A DNA stretch of 64,000 bases from assembly GCA_038496675.1 (NCBI GenBank), contig CM076660.1, positions 13,170,514 to 13,234,513 of the forward strand, read 5' to 3'. The stretch comes from Rachycentron canadum. Taxonomy: Eukaryota > Chordata > Actinopteri > Carangiformes > Rachycentridae. Positions 22,901 through 37,900 of the stretch are shown here, in pieces. The first letter of the stretch is position 1, and the number at the start of each line of letters is the position of its first letter. The position numbers and the translations under genes are program-made. The notes under the pieces were generated by a model, which was given only the letters and a program-made list of their open reading frames with translations, was not told the DNA's origin and did not search any database.

Positions 22901-25900
22901 TTATAAGGCTACTGCGCTCACTCTTTTTTCTACTCGTTCTCATCATCCTTTTTAGACTATGGCTCCATGGGCATATTCACATTTCTGTTATCCATTAAAC
23001 ATTCAACAGGCCACAAACTACACTCTCCTGTTCAGATTTGCATGAAATCATCTGGAACCACATTAAGATACAATATTTTTATAGAGAGAAATATGTTTTT
23101 TTTAAGTTGTTTTTTATGATCCATGAGCCTGCACAGGTTTGTTATGGTCAGAGTAAGGCCTCAACATTTTTGGTACCGTGGAACTTAGAGATAAGAAATT
23201 TTTAAATGCATCTTTTGTGATATCTTCTGGACTGTGCTCATGAAATGTGCCAAATGATTATTATGCCACTTCAAACTAATTAGAATTTAAAGATAAATTA
23301 ATAATATGCCAATCCATGAAGTTAAAGAAGAAATTAAATCCTTTTTGGGTGATTAAATGTTGGTCTGCGCATCAAGATAGAAAAGAATTAACTACAGTTT
23401 GTGGAAAACCTAGACTCAGTTTTCGGCCCATACAGCTGTAGCACTAGTCTTCACAAGTTGTTTTGTATTGCCATCCAGCTGAATGCTCGAAGGTGAAGAG
23501 CCTACACATTATCCCTCAGCAGACAAGGACCATTTGCCTAAACTGCAAACACCACCTGCCTGTATTCAAAAGCTTCTACGTGAAGCAGAAAGACATTCCT
23601 GTGAACATTATTATTTCCCCCTCAATGCAGTAAAAGAAAGTAAGAGTGGCTTTTTCTTGGATAATTTAATGAACTCTCTGAAGTCTCACACGCAAGTATC
23701 AAGCTTCCAAAACATATGAAATAGTGCAAATACCTGAAGCCATTCATTCGTAAATCTTCTCCACTGGTAAACAAATTCATATATACAATAACAATATTAA
23801 AACAATGAAGGTTTTCCGTTAGACCTTAAAAGTCAGACTGGCAAAGAGCTCCCAGTTCCTAATTTAAATGTCAACAGTGCATATCCTGCTTTGAAAAATG
23901 TAAAATGATTTTATGTGGACATTTTTATATAAAATATTTGTTATAACACTGACAATATGATCAAAAGTCATGGTACGACACAGGCATGGTAGTAGCCAAA
24001 ATCTTTCACAACCAGATTTTGTTTTCCCAAATCAGTTACTTAAAGCAACTTTCAAATAACTGCTGCAACTCACTTTCAGTGGCTTCAAAGATGGCATATA
24101 TCCCAAAACTAACAAAAACTATCCATTTGGGAACATTTATTGGCCTGCAGTCATCAACTGACATCCAATCTATGACACTGCACAGTTAAGTGTCCCAATT
24201 TACTTCTCCTCCCCTCCTTCTCTCTGCTGTTCTCCCTCCTTTCTTTTGTGTCCTCCAATTACTCCCCCATAGCAGACACTCTGTTGTAGCAGAGGAGAGA
24301 AGGAAAGTTTGTCTTGTACAAACTTAGTTTCATACCTTGTGTCAAGCTTAGAAATACTAAACTTTAATCATAAAGAATATATGCACTGACAACAAAATCT
24401 AATATTACTACTTGCTGGACATGACAACATACAGGGCCTGTAGAGTATATACAATTCAAAGTCATGTACTGATTATATTCTTCATTTTCATGGCTACAGT
24501 CTGGTTAATGTCTATGTAAGAAAAACATTTGTTCATATCAACCATACACTAAATCTGAAAGCACAAAGCAAGCAGTGATTCAGCAGTTCTCAGTTTTTTT
24601 AATATTAAAATTTAAAGTGTGGTTGATTCAAAGAGCTGGAGGCCAAGTGAGGTAACTGCATTGCACTGAACTACACTGATGCACCGATCATCTATAAATC
24701 ACACATGTGCACCCAATTCAGGTTTTATAATAAACTTGTAAACCTTGACAAAAGTATGTAAAAACCTGCTGAGCAGCAGTAAAACATCCAAGCAGGACCC
24801 TGAGATGCCAAAGACTTTCTGTAAGAGAGTCTGTTGATGCTTCTCGTCTTCATCTGCAGCCAGTGGCAATGTCAAGCTGAATGCCCATAATAAATAGTGG
24901 TAAATAGTGACTGTATCTGTTATTATGAACAACCCATAGGTCAGGATGAACTTAAGCGACAGCGGAAACTTCAAAAAAGGATGTGATGTGTTTCCACGTG
25001 AGAATTTCCATCATTAGATAATTATACTTTTAGCCATTATTGTGCACCAGACATTATGTTTATATACTACTAGAGTAACCAGTGACAACGAATGTGCATT
25101 GGAAGTAAATGGTCTCTTTGACCATAATCAAAATTAAATACTGAAAAAGTCAAAAGTGACTTAGAGGACAAGATGTGTTTATTTTTGATAATTTAGCGAT
25201 TGGATAATACACTATGCAAGTGACTTAGTCGAGCACATGTGATGCAAACCTACAACAACTAGTATATTTTCATACCAGTAGACTACATTTCATTAACAAA
25301 TCTATTAACTGTCTTTTATTCTATTATTGTCTATTATTGTTTAAAGCCACTTACTGAACCTAAATACGTTATCTGTGCATTTAAAGTAGTTTTGAATACT
25401 TACTACAAGGAAGTAAACTAAAGTTTTCTCATTTTCTTGTTCCATTTGATAGTTTGACATAAAAAGTCAAATCAAATCAAATGTTCATAATATAACAAAG
25501 GACAGAGGAACAGTTAAAGATACATGCAGCGCATTCACTTCAGTCTTTCTGCATTTTAACATGACTATCCAGAAAACTGAAAGAATGACAGTTACCACTG
25601 GTTGTAGTTTTCTCACTTAGTGGGAACCCCATACAAGGAGAATTACACACAGACCCTTTCCAAGTTATGAAACTAGAACAGTGTTTTTTCTTTCTGAGGT
25701 GATCTGGTTCAGCCAATACAGTGTTTACTCAGGCTGCACCACATGTTTACTCCAGATTAAAACTAATGACAAGGCCTAGAAATTTATTGACATGGTCTGA
25801 GATACACATATAAACAACAGAGAAGTATCTCATTAAGGGGTGTATGATGTGGAAACAAAATGATATTTCAATTATTCTACTAGTGTGATTGTAATATGGC

Positions 25901-28900
25901 TTAAAATAACTTTATAAAAGACTTTGTGGGAATAAATACCACAAATCAGTGTAAACCTGTGGTGATACACTGTCTCCAACAGAATATGAGAAATCCAAAA
26001 GCAATACATTTTTCCTTTGATAAAGGCTGATATTATTTGGTGACATATAACAGTTAAAACAAATGTTATCAAGGATAAACCAGGGTTACATACATAAACC
26101 ATGGCTGTTTTTTTTTTTACAGTCAAACATTATGTGTCTTTTCACAGTCTCTTTATAATGTTTTGATAATTTAATTATTTAAATGTTGCATTAGTTTTAA
26201 ATGTACTTACTTTTCAGCCTTTAAACAATATTGAGCAAATATATAGTGTAGTGGGTTAATTGATGTGACAACATGAGCTTATTACTGATCTGCTTTCTGT
26301 TATACTGTTTGCAAGGTTTCATACAAGCCTGATATTGTATGTGAACAGTGTTGAATCCAAATGGCTAATCTGAAGTGGACTCATCTGTAATCATCAAGTG
26401 AGGCTGCTGTGAACAGACCACAGCAGTTCCTGTTGACAGTTGGTAAAATAACATGTGTAGTGAATACTGTACGTGTTCATCATTGCCATGTAGAGCAGCT
26501 GCTCAGCCATATTAGAGTGAGTGTTTTTGCATGTGTCTAATAAAGAAAAAAAAAAACTAAGATGCATCAGTAATATATATTGATTTGAATGCATACTGCA
26601 ATCCTCAAAAAGGCCAAACAATATCTTATATCAACACATATTGCGACTGAGCTCCTCTGTTCCACCTGCCCCAGTTAGCCTTGTCAACTGAAGCATTGTT
26701 TTCTCTCTGTTGTGTTTGAAGTGATATTAATGGAAACAGTTGGAAGCAGCTCTATTAACAAAAATATCGTTGTCTCATTTGGAAAGTCACAGTTTTGTTG
26801 TGACCTCCTCTTTTGTGCGTGTTTTTTTTTTTTATTGGTTGTCATTTTCTTACTGGAGACAGCATGTTTATCTGCATCTATCCCCAAGTGGCAAGATGGT
26901 AAAGTTGAAGATAAAAATAGTTGATTATAGAGAAACCTCAGCCTGACCTGGATATTTTCAACTCACCTTAGATTACATTGAGAATGCATTTACTCACTGA
27001 GAATGGATTCAAAAATGGCATCAAACCCCATTAATTAAAGTCTTCTTATGTAACAGAGAATATTTAGATACCTAAATGACTCAACTTCCATCAATTTGTT
27101 CTGGGGCATTTCTTTGCCTTGCCATATGGTGCTGTCTGTCTATAGTCACGCAGCCCAATCCCCCCACTTTACAAAGGGGACCAGAGTTCAGGTGTATTCG
27201 TCAAGGTTGACTCTGCTTTCCTGGCTGGATGTTGGAGACAAATTCCTTTAACCTAAGGAGGAGATCAGCTGCTCTTCTAAACTGAGTTAGGGGTAGAGTT
27301 TGTTTATCTGCACTTATGTGGTCAAGGTTTAGTCAAGTTTGCTTGGTTTTTGAACCTCAGGTTTCAACTTTCCCTGGTACTGTAGCCCAGGGGCTGAATC
27401 TGAGTTGGACTACAAGAGAGGTTCCTTCTGGGTTTGTGAGAGCTACAGTGTTTAGCCATCAGCCCTTGCCACTGACTTTGATTAATCCTTCATGGCCCAA
27501 GAACTGAAAAGAAAAGCTGGGGGTGCAAGCAGGACCATCTGGAAACCTTCATAAACATGCCTGTCTTTCCACGCTCTCCAAAGGATTCTAGGAAAATCGT
27601 AAAAATGAAAAGAGAGGTCCCTATTGCACAGTTTTTTCCTCTTGAGGCACCCTGTTCATGTGCAGCAAACAAAAAAAAAGTGCTCACACTGAATCCTAGC
27701 CCTCACAACCCAACCAGTAAGGCCAAATTGTGTAATGAAATACATTTTCAATTGGCCTGTCCATGGTGCGGAGTTATACAGATGACCACGTAATTTATGA
27801 CAAATGTTGATAATTTACTTCAACTTGGCTTAATCTTTTTCACTTCTGCACTGAATCTGAACAGCGAAGCCATCTCAGAAAACAAGACAGAATCTGATTC
27901 TGTGCAGGAAGAAAGCCAAGCAGTTATTCAGCCAGTGGTGGATCGGGTCCATCTGGACTTTGTTATGGCTTTGTGTTTTCACTCTTAAAAGCAATGTTAT
28001 CAAGATAAAAAGTATAAATTATGCAGTCTATTTGGGAGTATGTCAGTGAGCAAGAACAGTATGCAGACCAGGTCCATCTCTCACAGTAATATATTTCCGT
28101 GGCTAAGCTTAGTGGATAGGGACTTATAGGTCCAAAATTTTTAATTCCCATTATCTAAACTTCTCAGCCATGTAAATATATAATTATGTTATAAATGTAA
28201 ACATAATGTTTTATAGCCTCTGGTACTTGCAAATCTCTAATAAATAAATATAAAAAATATTTGTTGTTATGTGGTAGCGTGTCAACAGGTGACAACATAC
28301 AGCAATACCACACAGGAGCTTTATCAGATCATGTAAATCATCATCACAATTTAAAACAAGGCCAAAAATTTAGCTCTGGCCATTAAAATTGAATGGGAAA
28401 GTGGTAAATGTCTTAAGTACAGACCCTTCAGCAGACATATAAAGAGGTTGGTATCTGTAATAGCTCTGCCACCTAGACATGCTTTTCCACAAGTCAGTTT
28501 TATGTACCAGAAAAAAGCTCTGAGAGCACCCCCCTCCACCTCCTCCCACTCCTCTCACCTCCCCTCACCTCCCGACGCAGGGCAGGGAATGTCTGACATG
28601 TCTCCTGTTACTGCTGGGACCAAGATCTTTTATCTCTACACTGGAGGGCAATTCATACTGCATGCATTCTTGCTACATTTGTGTGTACTGTATTATGTTA
28701 TGTTCTGCAACTCTGCTAAGTCTGTCTCTTATAAAGTGAATGAATAAAAAAAACAAAACAAAAGACCAGATAAAGACCAAATTGGGATGTGTGGTTTTGG
28801 TTGAATATGAAGTTGTTGACAGCCACGTCTGATCTGGTGAAAAAGGATGTGTGGTTAAGGTGATCCCTGCATGACAGAAAAGACAAATACTTTATCTGTG

Positions 28901-31900
28901 GTTTTTAGCCTTTTATATTGCTGGAGCAGTGGTACTGAATAGTAATATTGTTGGTCTGTAGAAACAAAGCATGATAAACCTTGCTTGTGGACCTGCTACG
29001 TGTAGAAATTTGCTTTAAGAATCATGAAAGGCAGATACTTTGCTATTTGGATTTTGGTGATTAAATAATTAATGGCAGAGAATACATGTTTTCATTTTCA
29101 CATAGAGCTCCAACATAGTTTGACGGCAGCTCAAGTCCAGACAAATGTAGCAGTACTGAAGAAAGAAAGAGGAGGAAAAAAAAATCTGAAACAAATGAGA
29201 AGAAAGGCCAAAAAGGGGGATGGAGTACTGGGTAATACAAAGTAGAGGAGGGTTGAGAAAAGAAGATTTGTTGACAGGCTCTTGCCAAAGCCAACAAAAA
29301 ATAAGCACGCACCTACTTCCACACATACAGTATAGGCACGCCCAATCAATGGCAATATCCAGCATCTTTGACTTCAAGTATTTTGTACAGAGTTCAAAGA
29401 GAGCAAGAGAGATTTCATGTCAAATACCAAAAGAGGAATTAAATTACTATTTACTGTAGGTAGGACACATGAAAGAATCTATTATGAATGAGAGTGCACT
29501 TAAAGCTTTTTTTCAATAGAAAATTATCCACAATTCAAACACTTTCAGTATGAAACAGGAATGTTTAGAAATGAACAAAATGGAGCCTGCCAGGAACATT
29601 AATCTACCACCCACTCTCCAGCAAGACTGCCACTGCCACAACCAGTGTGTCTTCTTTTATATTCTTGTCTCCTCTTACCATTTTTCAGTCACATAGCTGA
29701 TATGCCTGGTCTTGCCTGCCTCAACCATCTCAGCAGTGAAGTGAAATCAAAGAGCAGCCCAGTGTGCGATTGCACAACAGCTGCTCATGCACTGCAAAGA
29801 AGCACAGTGCACTTAGGAAGGGCAGGGTATGATGCGGGTGCAGAAACGTGTGCTGGTATGGCTGCTGGCAGTCACCAGTATGTGTGCAGTTGGCAACAAA
29901 GTGACACATGGTGTTTTCCGCGGCATAGTTCCAGACAGGGTTGCTTCCTGCTCTGTCTTCAGAAGCAGCTCAGGCTAAGCATGGTGTTCCAGCTGCTGCT
30001 GTTGCATCCTTGTTCTGAGTCTGGGGATGCCTGTTGCTTTCATTTTTTTTCACTCTGACCTGAGCAACTATTGTTCATTGCATCTTTCCTGGCTGGTATG
30101 TATAGCCACTACAGTCACAGATGAAGAGTAAAGGATGAGGAGGAGCAATATCCACAGAAAACCTTCAGTGGTACTGTGAAGGGATTTGTGCTTAATTAAT
30201 TCAGTTGAAATCACTGATCCATTCTGGTAAAAAAATAAAAATAAAAATGAATAAAAATCAACCACGTATCTCTGGGACATTCAGTCATCCACCATAGAGC
30301 CATCTCACCTGGTGCCATCTTTTGGCTGAGTTCAGATGACACACTGGTGTTAAAAGTCAGAGAAGCAAATGTGTGACAAGAAGATGACACATTTGAACCT
30401 GAGGGCCAGGAGTTCTTTCACATCTCCTGTCATTGGTCACATGTCTTCCACTTCATTTTGGAATATTTAAAGCATGTTGGCACTAAAAAAAAAAAAAAAC
30501 ATACCTGCACTTCTTTTTGTTCATGTTTTGCCAGTAAGCAGAAAGACAGTCAACAGACTTCACAGTAATGAAAATTTCATCAATCAAATCAAACACACTC
30601 GACCCCAAAGTAATGTATGTTACAGATTACAGTTAGATCAGGACACTAGGAGCAGCAAAAGTATCTGGCATGAAAATGAGAGGAAAAAAGTAAGAAGACT
30701 AGAAAAACTAAGAGGAGGCTGCCTACCTATAGAAGCTTAAATGTCACCAATAACTATACACTGCAATAAATGGAAACAATATATAACTAGATAATTTAAT
30801 CACTCTAAAACAACAAGATGTGAAGTGTGCGTCTTCATTGTCTTTCAGTAGTTGGGCCCCATTCCTGAGAGAAGGCAGACTTTGCAACCTTGTACCAGAT
30901 AGAAGACATATACCACACAGGTCCTTATTTGGGTCTTGTGCTCACAGCTACGGTAGTGGCCAGCTGCTAGGACTAAAGGTTTTCCCACAGCTATTCCCCA
31001 AAAGTCAGAAAGCACAGTCTGCTTGTATGTGTGTGCTGCAGCCTCCTTCAGTCTTATATACACACACACCACCCACACTTGCTGTACGTTCTGAAAACAG
31101 GCGATGGAGCACTGCTGTTGTTCGGCTGCTCTGTATACTAAAGGATGAGTTCATAGTGAGTGTATCAGTGATTAAAGGGGGACTTGTTTCATCCACAGAT
31201 CACACCTGCATACTCCAAAGGACACGCTTTTCCACACTGATGACAGGATTTCCGTGCCTGCCACTCACACACAATCCCAAGGAAAGAACTTACTCACCCC
31301 AACAGGCATGATGTGATGAACACAGTTGCAAAATCTCCAACAAAAGGAAGAAGCATGATGGAGTAATAGGAGGTTTAGGATGAGAGACAGCTGTGGCAAA
31401 CAAACTACAGTACTGTGCCCCTGTGCTTTAAGCAGTGGAATGGTAAGTATATGTTCCACTTGTGCTCAAAGAAAATCCAAAGACACTCATAATTGCTCAC
31501 ATCCAATTGTGAAAAATGCAAAGTAATAGGAGAAAGAAGGATTTTGTTTGATGTAGGTGAACAATAGTGTACTCACAGACCTATTTTCAGTCTCCTCGCT
31601 CTGCTCACTGGACTTTCAAGCAACTGCAAATTATTACTGACTCAATACAAGCAAGTCTTTCTGATGCTTAATGCATAATAATTTTAGGGCAATAATTTTA
31701 GCTCTTTGAGAGCATTAACAAACAGAGAAATGCTTGTCAGTGATTTGGAAGGTTAAAACAGAATCCTGCACAGTCACCCACAGTTGGGGTCACCATCAGG
31801 AAAAAAAGACCACCAGGACAGCTGAAGGGGCCTGAAAGGGAATCTTTTTTTTTATGCTATGAAATTAAGTCTAAGATAGGTTTTGTCCTGGGCCCTGGAA

Positions 31901-34900
31901 GTGTAATAAAGCCCAGCACACAGCAAAACCTCATGTCACCTCCTGCTCACATCACTCAGCTTTTCAAGTGTAACAGCTGCTTCCTTCCACACACATAGCA
32001 ATATCCTCACTCATTCACACTGAGGGCTTAAGTGTCCCACATAACACAGTGAGATTTACTGAATATCCTACAAAGTGAGATGCATTTTAATTTTTAATAA
32101 CTTAGTTGTTTTTTCAAAGATTTGATTGAGTGCACCCACTTAACGCATTGGATCAACAGGATTAAAGTGAATTAAGAGAGCAAGCATAGTTTTGAGAAAC
32201 TTTTCTAAGTCATTTTATTTTATATTTTTTATACAAATTTTTACTGATTCAGATAAAGATCAAATCCAACAGCTGCTTCTTCTCTGACACATTAGCACAT
32301 ACACATCAAAGCCAGTAACTCATACCATGCATAGTTGTTGTCAAAAAGCAATGAATTACTGTCATATTAGGGAGATGATTTATGTTTCATGTTTCAGCAG
32401 CCTAACATTACTCATCTTCTGTCAGACTAACTTGAATTTGTTGGAGATGAGGGACTGCGTCTGTTGCTATGTCACACAAATACATTTGAAAACTGAGGAT
32501 TTGCATCAGTGTTCAAGAACGTGCCTTGTAGCAATTTCAGAGGTGTAACACAGGTAGGGTTATATTACATCTTACGTGTGATCAAATACAATTATTACAT
32601 GTGAGATCAAAACATACATGCCCGGGCTGAAATGCTTCTGAAAATATGTACACCCACATGCCAGAGCTGCTAAAACATGAAGGTGTTTCTTTTCTTAACA
32701 TAACCTAGTTGCTTCCTCATGTCAGGTTTCTTGATGAAGTGTGTTATCAAGTTGCATAGCATTCACCACAAATGAGTAATTCCTTTTCAATTTGTAGTTC
32801 CTTTGGATGACATTGGATGACAAGAGCTCTGGCGTATGTATACACTGAAGCCATTTGCAACATGATGGTTCAGTGATACTGCAAAAGAGCATGATGTGTG
32901 CTTACGATGCTGTGGGTGTTCATCCGCTCATGACATAAACTCTTCTATTTACTCTGGATCTTCCCACTGTAACGGATGCAGCACCCACTAATACAGAAAG
33001 GCCGTAACATTAAACAAAAACAAGACGCAGTGTGGGTGAAGTGACGATTTTGTGACTGCCTCGAGAGCTAAACATTACTGTAGGTGAACTTCAAAACAAG
33101 GTCTAAACTCTGACACACTGCAGCTGTCATGAGGTAATATGTGATGTCAGATAATAACAAAGTCTCTTCATTTGTTAAAACTTTACAAAGTGTCTGAAAA
33201 TAATTAATCATTAATAATAATTGAATTGGGCAGTTGCTCAGATATTGCTTTTTTTTTTATTTTGACTTTTACTTTGACATTTTCAATTTCTTCACTCACT
33301 GGCTAGGTGCCATGGGAAGTTGGTGCACATAAAGAGTTTTTCTTAACATGTTAAAGGAAGCAACAAAAATCCAGCTTTTTAAACAGTCTCTGGTATCTAT
33401 TTAAGATAGCTTGATGTTTCAAGGCTATGTTTGAGATCAGTTGCTTATATTACTGTTGAAGGTTCACATTCAGCAGCACTTCAAAATCACAGTGGTTCAT
33501 GCTGTGTGTGTCTTTTAGATTGCAACATGTAATTTGCTCAACAGAGCCTTAACTGGATCCTGATTTTGTGATCAAGCCCGCCAACTGACACGACCTGAGA
33601 TTCTGGTGCAATCAGACAGCCACCTTAGAGGAATGTCTGTCCAGACCCAAGACTGAGGATAATTTTGAAAAAGTGGGCATGACTAACAACACAGAGCCTT
33701 GATCCACTGAACCTGACAAGCTGTTCTCCAGTGGCCTGTAAATACACAACGCTTGGCAGATGTGAAGGCCTGTTCCTCTCAGACATGGCTGCTGCTGCCG
33801 TAGCTTACCCACACCAATCAATACAATTGACTGAGTTACAGATGCTTCGCATTCAGCCGTGGCCACAACTAACATCCTTTAACGTCATTACAGATGAGTT
33901 TATCTTGTCACTTGCGCAGTTGGAGTGAGTAAGTTTTGTTTTTCTAGTCAGACCAAAGAGAGGCATAGAAGGAAGTTGTTGTTTATCTAGTTCAAAGTAG
34001 CACTTACTGTGATGTTTCATTTACGTAGAACAGATATAAAGACTTACTGGAAGAAAACAGAAAAAAAAAGATGTGGGAGGGATTTTGCAGTAGAAACTGA
34101 TAATATAAATTTTTTACTCAAGATTTAGGCCCAGGGTGCCCAGGGTATAATACATCTGCTTTAACTGAGCTGAGATATTGTAACTGTTATAGCTGTGTCC
34201 TCTAAACACAATATATGCAATGTGTTTTTATGACATTTTTGGTAACGGCCAATTAATTAATTTACTGCTTATTAAAAGTGCATGTTCTATTCTTTATCAC
34301 CTCTAGATGTGATTCTGTTTGTCTGGTTTTCGGGCATACTTGGGTTTCTTAATAGAGCTACACTGTAGAGCCACATCGCTCCTAATCAAAAGATTTTTGT
34401 AAAGAAGAATTGTAGATTAGTTAGTTAACACTGAGTAGCATGTCTATGGCTAACAGCATGGCTAAGAGATGCTAACATGTTGTCTTGTCCACTCTGTGGA
34501 CAGTTATTAGCTAGTTAAGCATTAGATATGTGACAGGGGTATGTGTAAAGATATGTGTACCTGTGTATTTAAGTGTGTGCGTGCGTGTGTGCGTGCGCAT
34601 GCACGAAATTGTTGCTGGTGGGCCCCAGCATGACTGCTGAGGAGCAATCATATGTTCAGCTGTGATTTCCATCAACACATTCCTGGACTCTCACACACTC
34701 TCTCAGTGGAGCTGTGCACAGCACCCCCCAAGGATGTGACCTGCAGCCTGCAGACACATGGCTGCCTCACAAGCGCTTATCACAACACAGCAGCCTGTAG
34801 GATAATGGGAGGCCTTAATCTGAAGCCACGTGGAGCCAAGCAAACTTTGACTAGTGTTGCTCCTTCACACTGGCCTTATAGAAAACAGTTGATGATATAC

Positions 34901-37900
34901 TACACCGTTCTGCAGAAGGCCAGCAGGCCTTACCATGCCAGACTGATTACAGGGTAGAGGTCAAACCACATGGACAACAAATGGTCCCTGGTCCTCCGCG
35001 CTGGGGGTTGGGCATAAGGCTGAAAACACCACTCTGGAAAAGGCAGCAATTGTTACAGAAACAGCTAAAAGGACATATGATCAGACCACCAGGAGACACA
35101 CACTCACACACATGCTGTATACTGATATGCATTCAGTCACAATGGACAAATAAAAACAATGAAAGATGGAGGAAAGTTTTCTGGATTCAGAAAATAATGT
35201 AAAAATTGCTATGCTGATTGCTCTCATATTTCAAAACTCCAAAGCGTAAGAGTATTAAATGAGTCTTAAGGCTAAAACATTGATAACAAGCAAGTGAAAC
35301 ACGGGTCCAATCATTCAATGCTATTGGCAAACTGCATGCCTGGCATGAAGCCACAATGTGCTGTATGCTTTAAAAGGCATGAGGGGTTCACTTTGAGTTA
35401 AGTTCAGTACTGAACAGTTTTTTTTCCTGCCCAAGGCAATTGCACACTATGCACACCATGCTGCACATCTCAGAGTTACGGTCATGTCACATTTGTCTTG
35501 CTACACAAACACTGATATGAGTTGCCTGGGTTAAGTAATGACCAGATGTTATATGTATTATCAATGATAAAGGTTTTTGCTTTTTAATGGCAAGTGGAAG
35601 TGAGTCGTCTTCTATAATTTGAGCTATAGCTTTTTATTTTAAGGAATGGCAACTCTAATTAAATCACACCTCAGGGCTATATGTCAGGCTTGTCTGGCAC
35701 TCCTTAAGTAACTGATATAATGCATACATCAACTCAAAGTGCCCATGCTCAAACATGTTGATACGAAAACTACAGCTTCAGGAAAAGCTAGCAACAATAC
35801 ACAACACATAATGATGTTTTGTTTGTTGTTGTCTTTTTTCATTTACACTGAGAAAATATGAACATGGAACAACCCCCAAGTGAGGGTAAAAAGCAAGTAA
35901 CTAAATGTTTTAAAAATGTATATAAATTAAGAGTTTCGCAACACCAACACAACATGAGTCAAATCACTGACTGGCAGCTGGCAGTGCAGGAGTCTGTGTG
36001 AGCTGCTGAGCTGGGTTGTGGTGGCCTGTATTCACCATGTGGTGGAGCTGAGTGATGGTTTCCCAAAGTCTGCCTTCACCAGAACAGACATCAGGCAGGC
36101 ACAGCCATGTGCTACATTGTACCTCACTGACAGGGTTAGAGAGATGCTCCTGTGCCAAGCTGCTTCATGACTTTATTATCTGTGATCGTTAGCTTTCACT
36201 TTCCGTCTGAACCAGTCAGACTCAGAGCCAATATTTCCACTGATTGCATTTTGCTCAGAGACTTCACACTGATTAAACACAGCTGTGTTATCATGTTTGC
36301 ATGCTAGACACTGTTAGTGGTTACAGCACAGGTAGAAAAAGCCACAAAATAACAAATACAGTAGGAAGGTGCCTCGGACGAAGCTAGCAAGCAACTGCAT
36401 TCTAAAATGGGTGTGAAAGTCTCCTCTGCAACACAGCAGGCTGTTGTATTCGTCCTCTTCATACTTTTCTCTCTCTCTCACTTCCTCAGACTGTTTCTCT
36501 TTCCTCTAGCTGAATCCTCCTCTGGTCTCTACCCTAACATCTTCGTCTCCTTTTTGTCATGAATTTCCCTATTTTGTATATGCCCCTCAACCCCCCTTTA
36601 TCCACACTCTCTTCTTCTTTTGCTCTCTCTGTCCATCTACATCTGCACCCCTCCCCTTCACTCTCCCTCCCTAGAAGGCACACATACACAGATAATACTG
36701 CGGCTACATGCTGCTTCGGCAACACACTGCAGCAGGCAAGCATTCTCCAATGCAGCCCTTTAACACAATAGTCATTTCTCTTATGACCTTAGGATGAAAA
36801 GCAGCTCTTGCTCTAAACGAATTACACGTCCTCTGCATCAAAATCAAGCAAATAACACATTTAGTTCAAACAAATGCATTTAAACCCGAACTGTTTAATA
36901 GGCAGAGGAAGCCCATTATTCTTACAAACATTCACTGCAAATGCAATGTGTCTTTTTTTCCCAGCATCTGCCCATTTCAGCTGTTCATCAGCATATGATA
37001 ATCACAGCAACATGCGCTATTTGCTGCCATTTCCTTTTATTGACGTATGTAGTTTCGGTGAAGCCCTCCCCCTGCCTATGGACATACCACCCCTGATTCG
37101 CCCTGTCTTGCCTTCTCCCCTGAAGCATGACGGAACTAGGCGTGCTGCTGTAACACAATGGGACTTTTTTTATTGAACAGTGAACAAACACATTCGCACA
37201 TACACAAACAAAAAACACACAGAGACAGACATCTAGTGATCATGGCACATGGTGCGATGTACAATGATGCCATTGTTTGAATATCCACGAGTGATTTAAG
37301 CAAATGTCAGTGCTGACAGCCGGACGCACAAAGGCCATACAGAGATGCACTTACACAGACGCATACGCAAAAAATGTGTATGCACATACAGAGGGGTCCA
37401 AAAGTCTGAGACCACTTCCCCATTCATGGGAAAGAATGCACATTTGTACATATGTGTATATTTTTTCAATGGGCACAAATATACACATATGTGCTTTGAC
37501 ATCCGCTTTAAGTATTAGCACCCACAAGTATCCTATGTTTTTGTACCAGATGTAGGGATATCATGTTTTAGACTACTTGTCTAAAACAGAGTATGCTGTA
37601 AGTGAAAATACTATCTAGTGCACCATATCATTGCCCAGTCAGGTTTTATCCACTGTGGCTACTGTACGTCTCAGACCACTTATTCTTTGCTTTGTAATAT
37701 TAGATTTTCTTTGATATTGTTGTATTACCAGAACTTTTGCCTGCTAAGATCATCATCTAGAGTTTCATGGGCCACTAGTTACATGCTCTCAAGCCTTTAT
37801 TTAAACACTCAGGCAAACAGGTGCTACCGCCAGGGATTCCCCTGACCTCTGCTAGTGTAGACCACAATTTAAACTATTTTATTCAATTGCCATTGGACAT

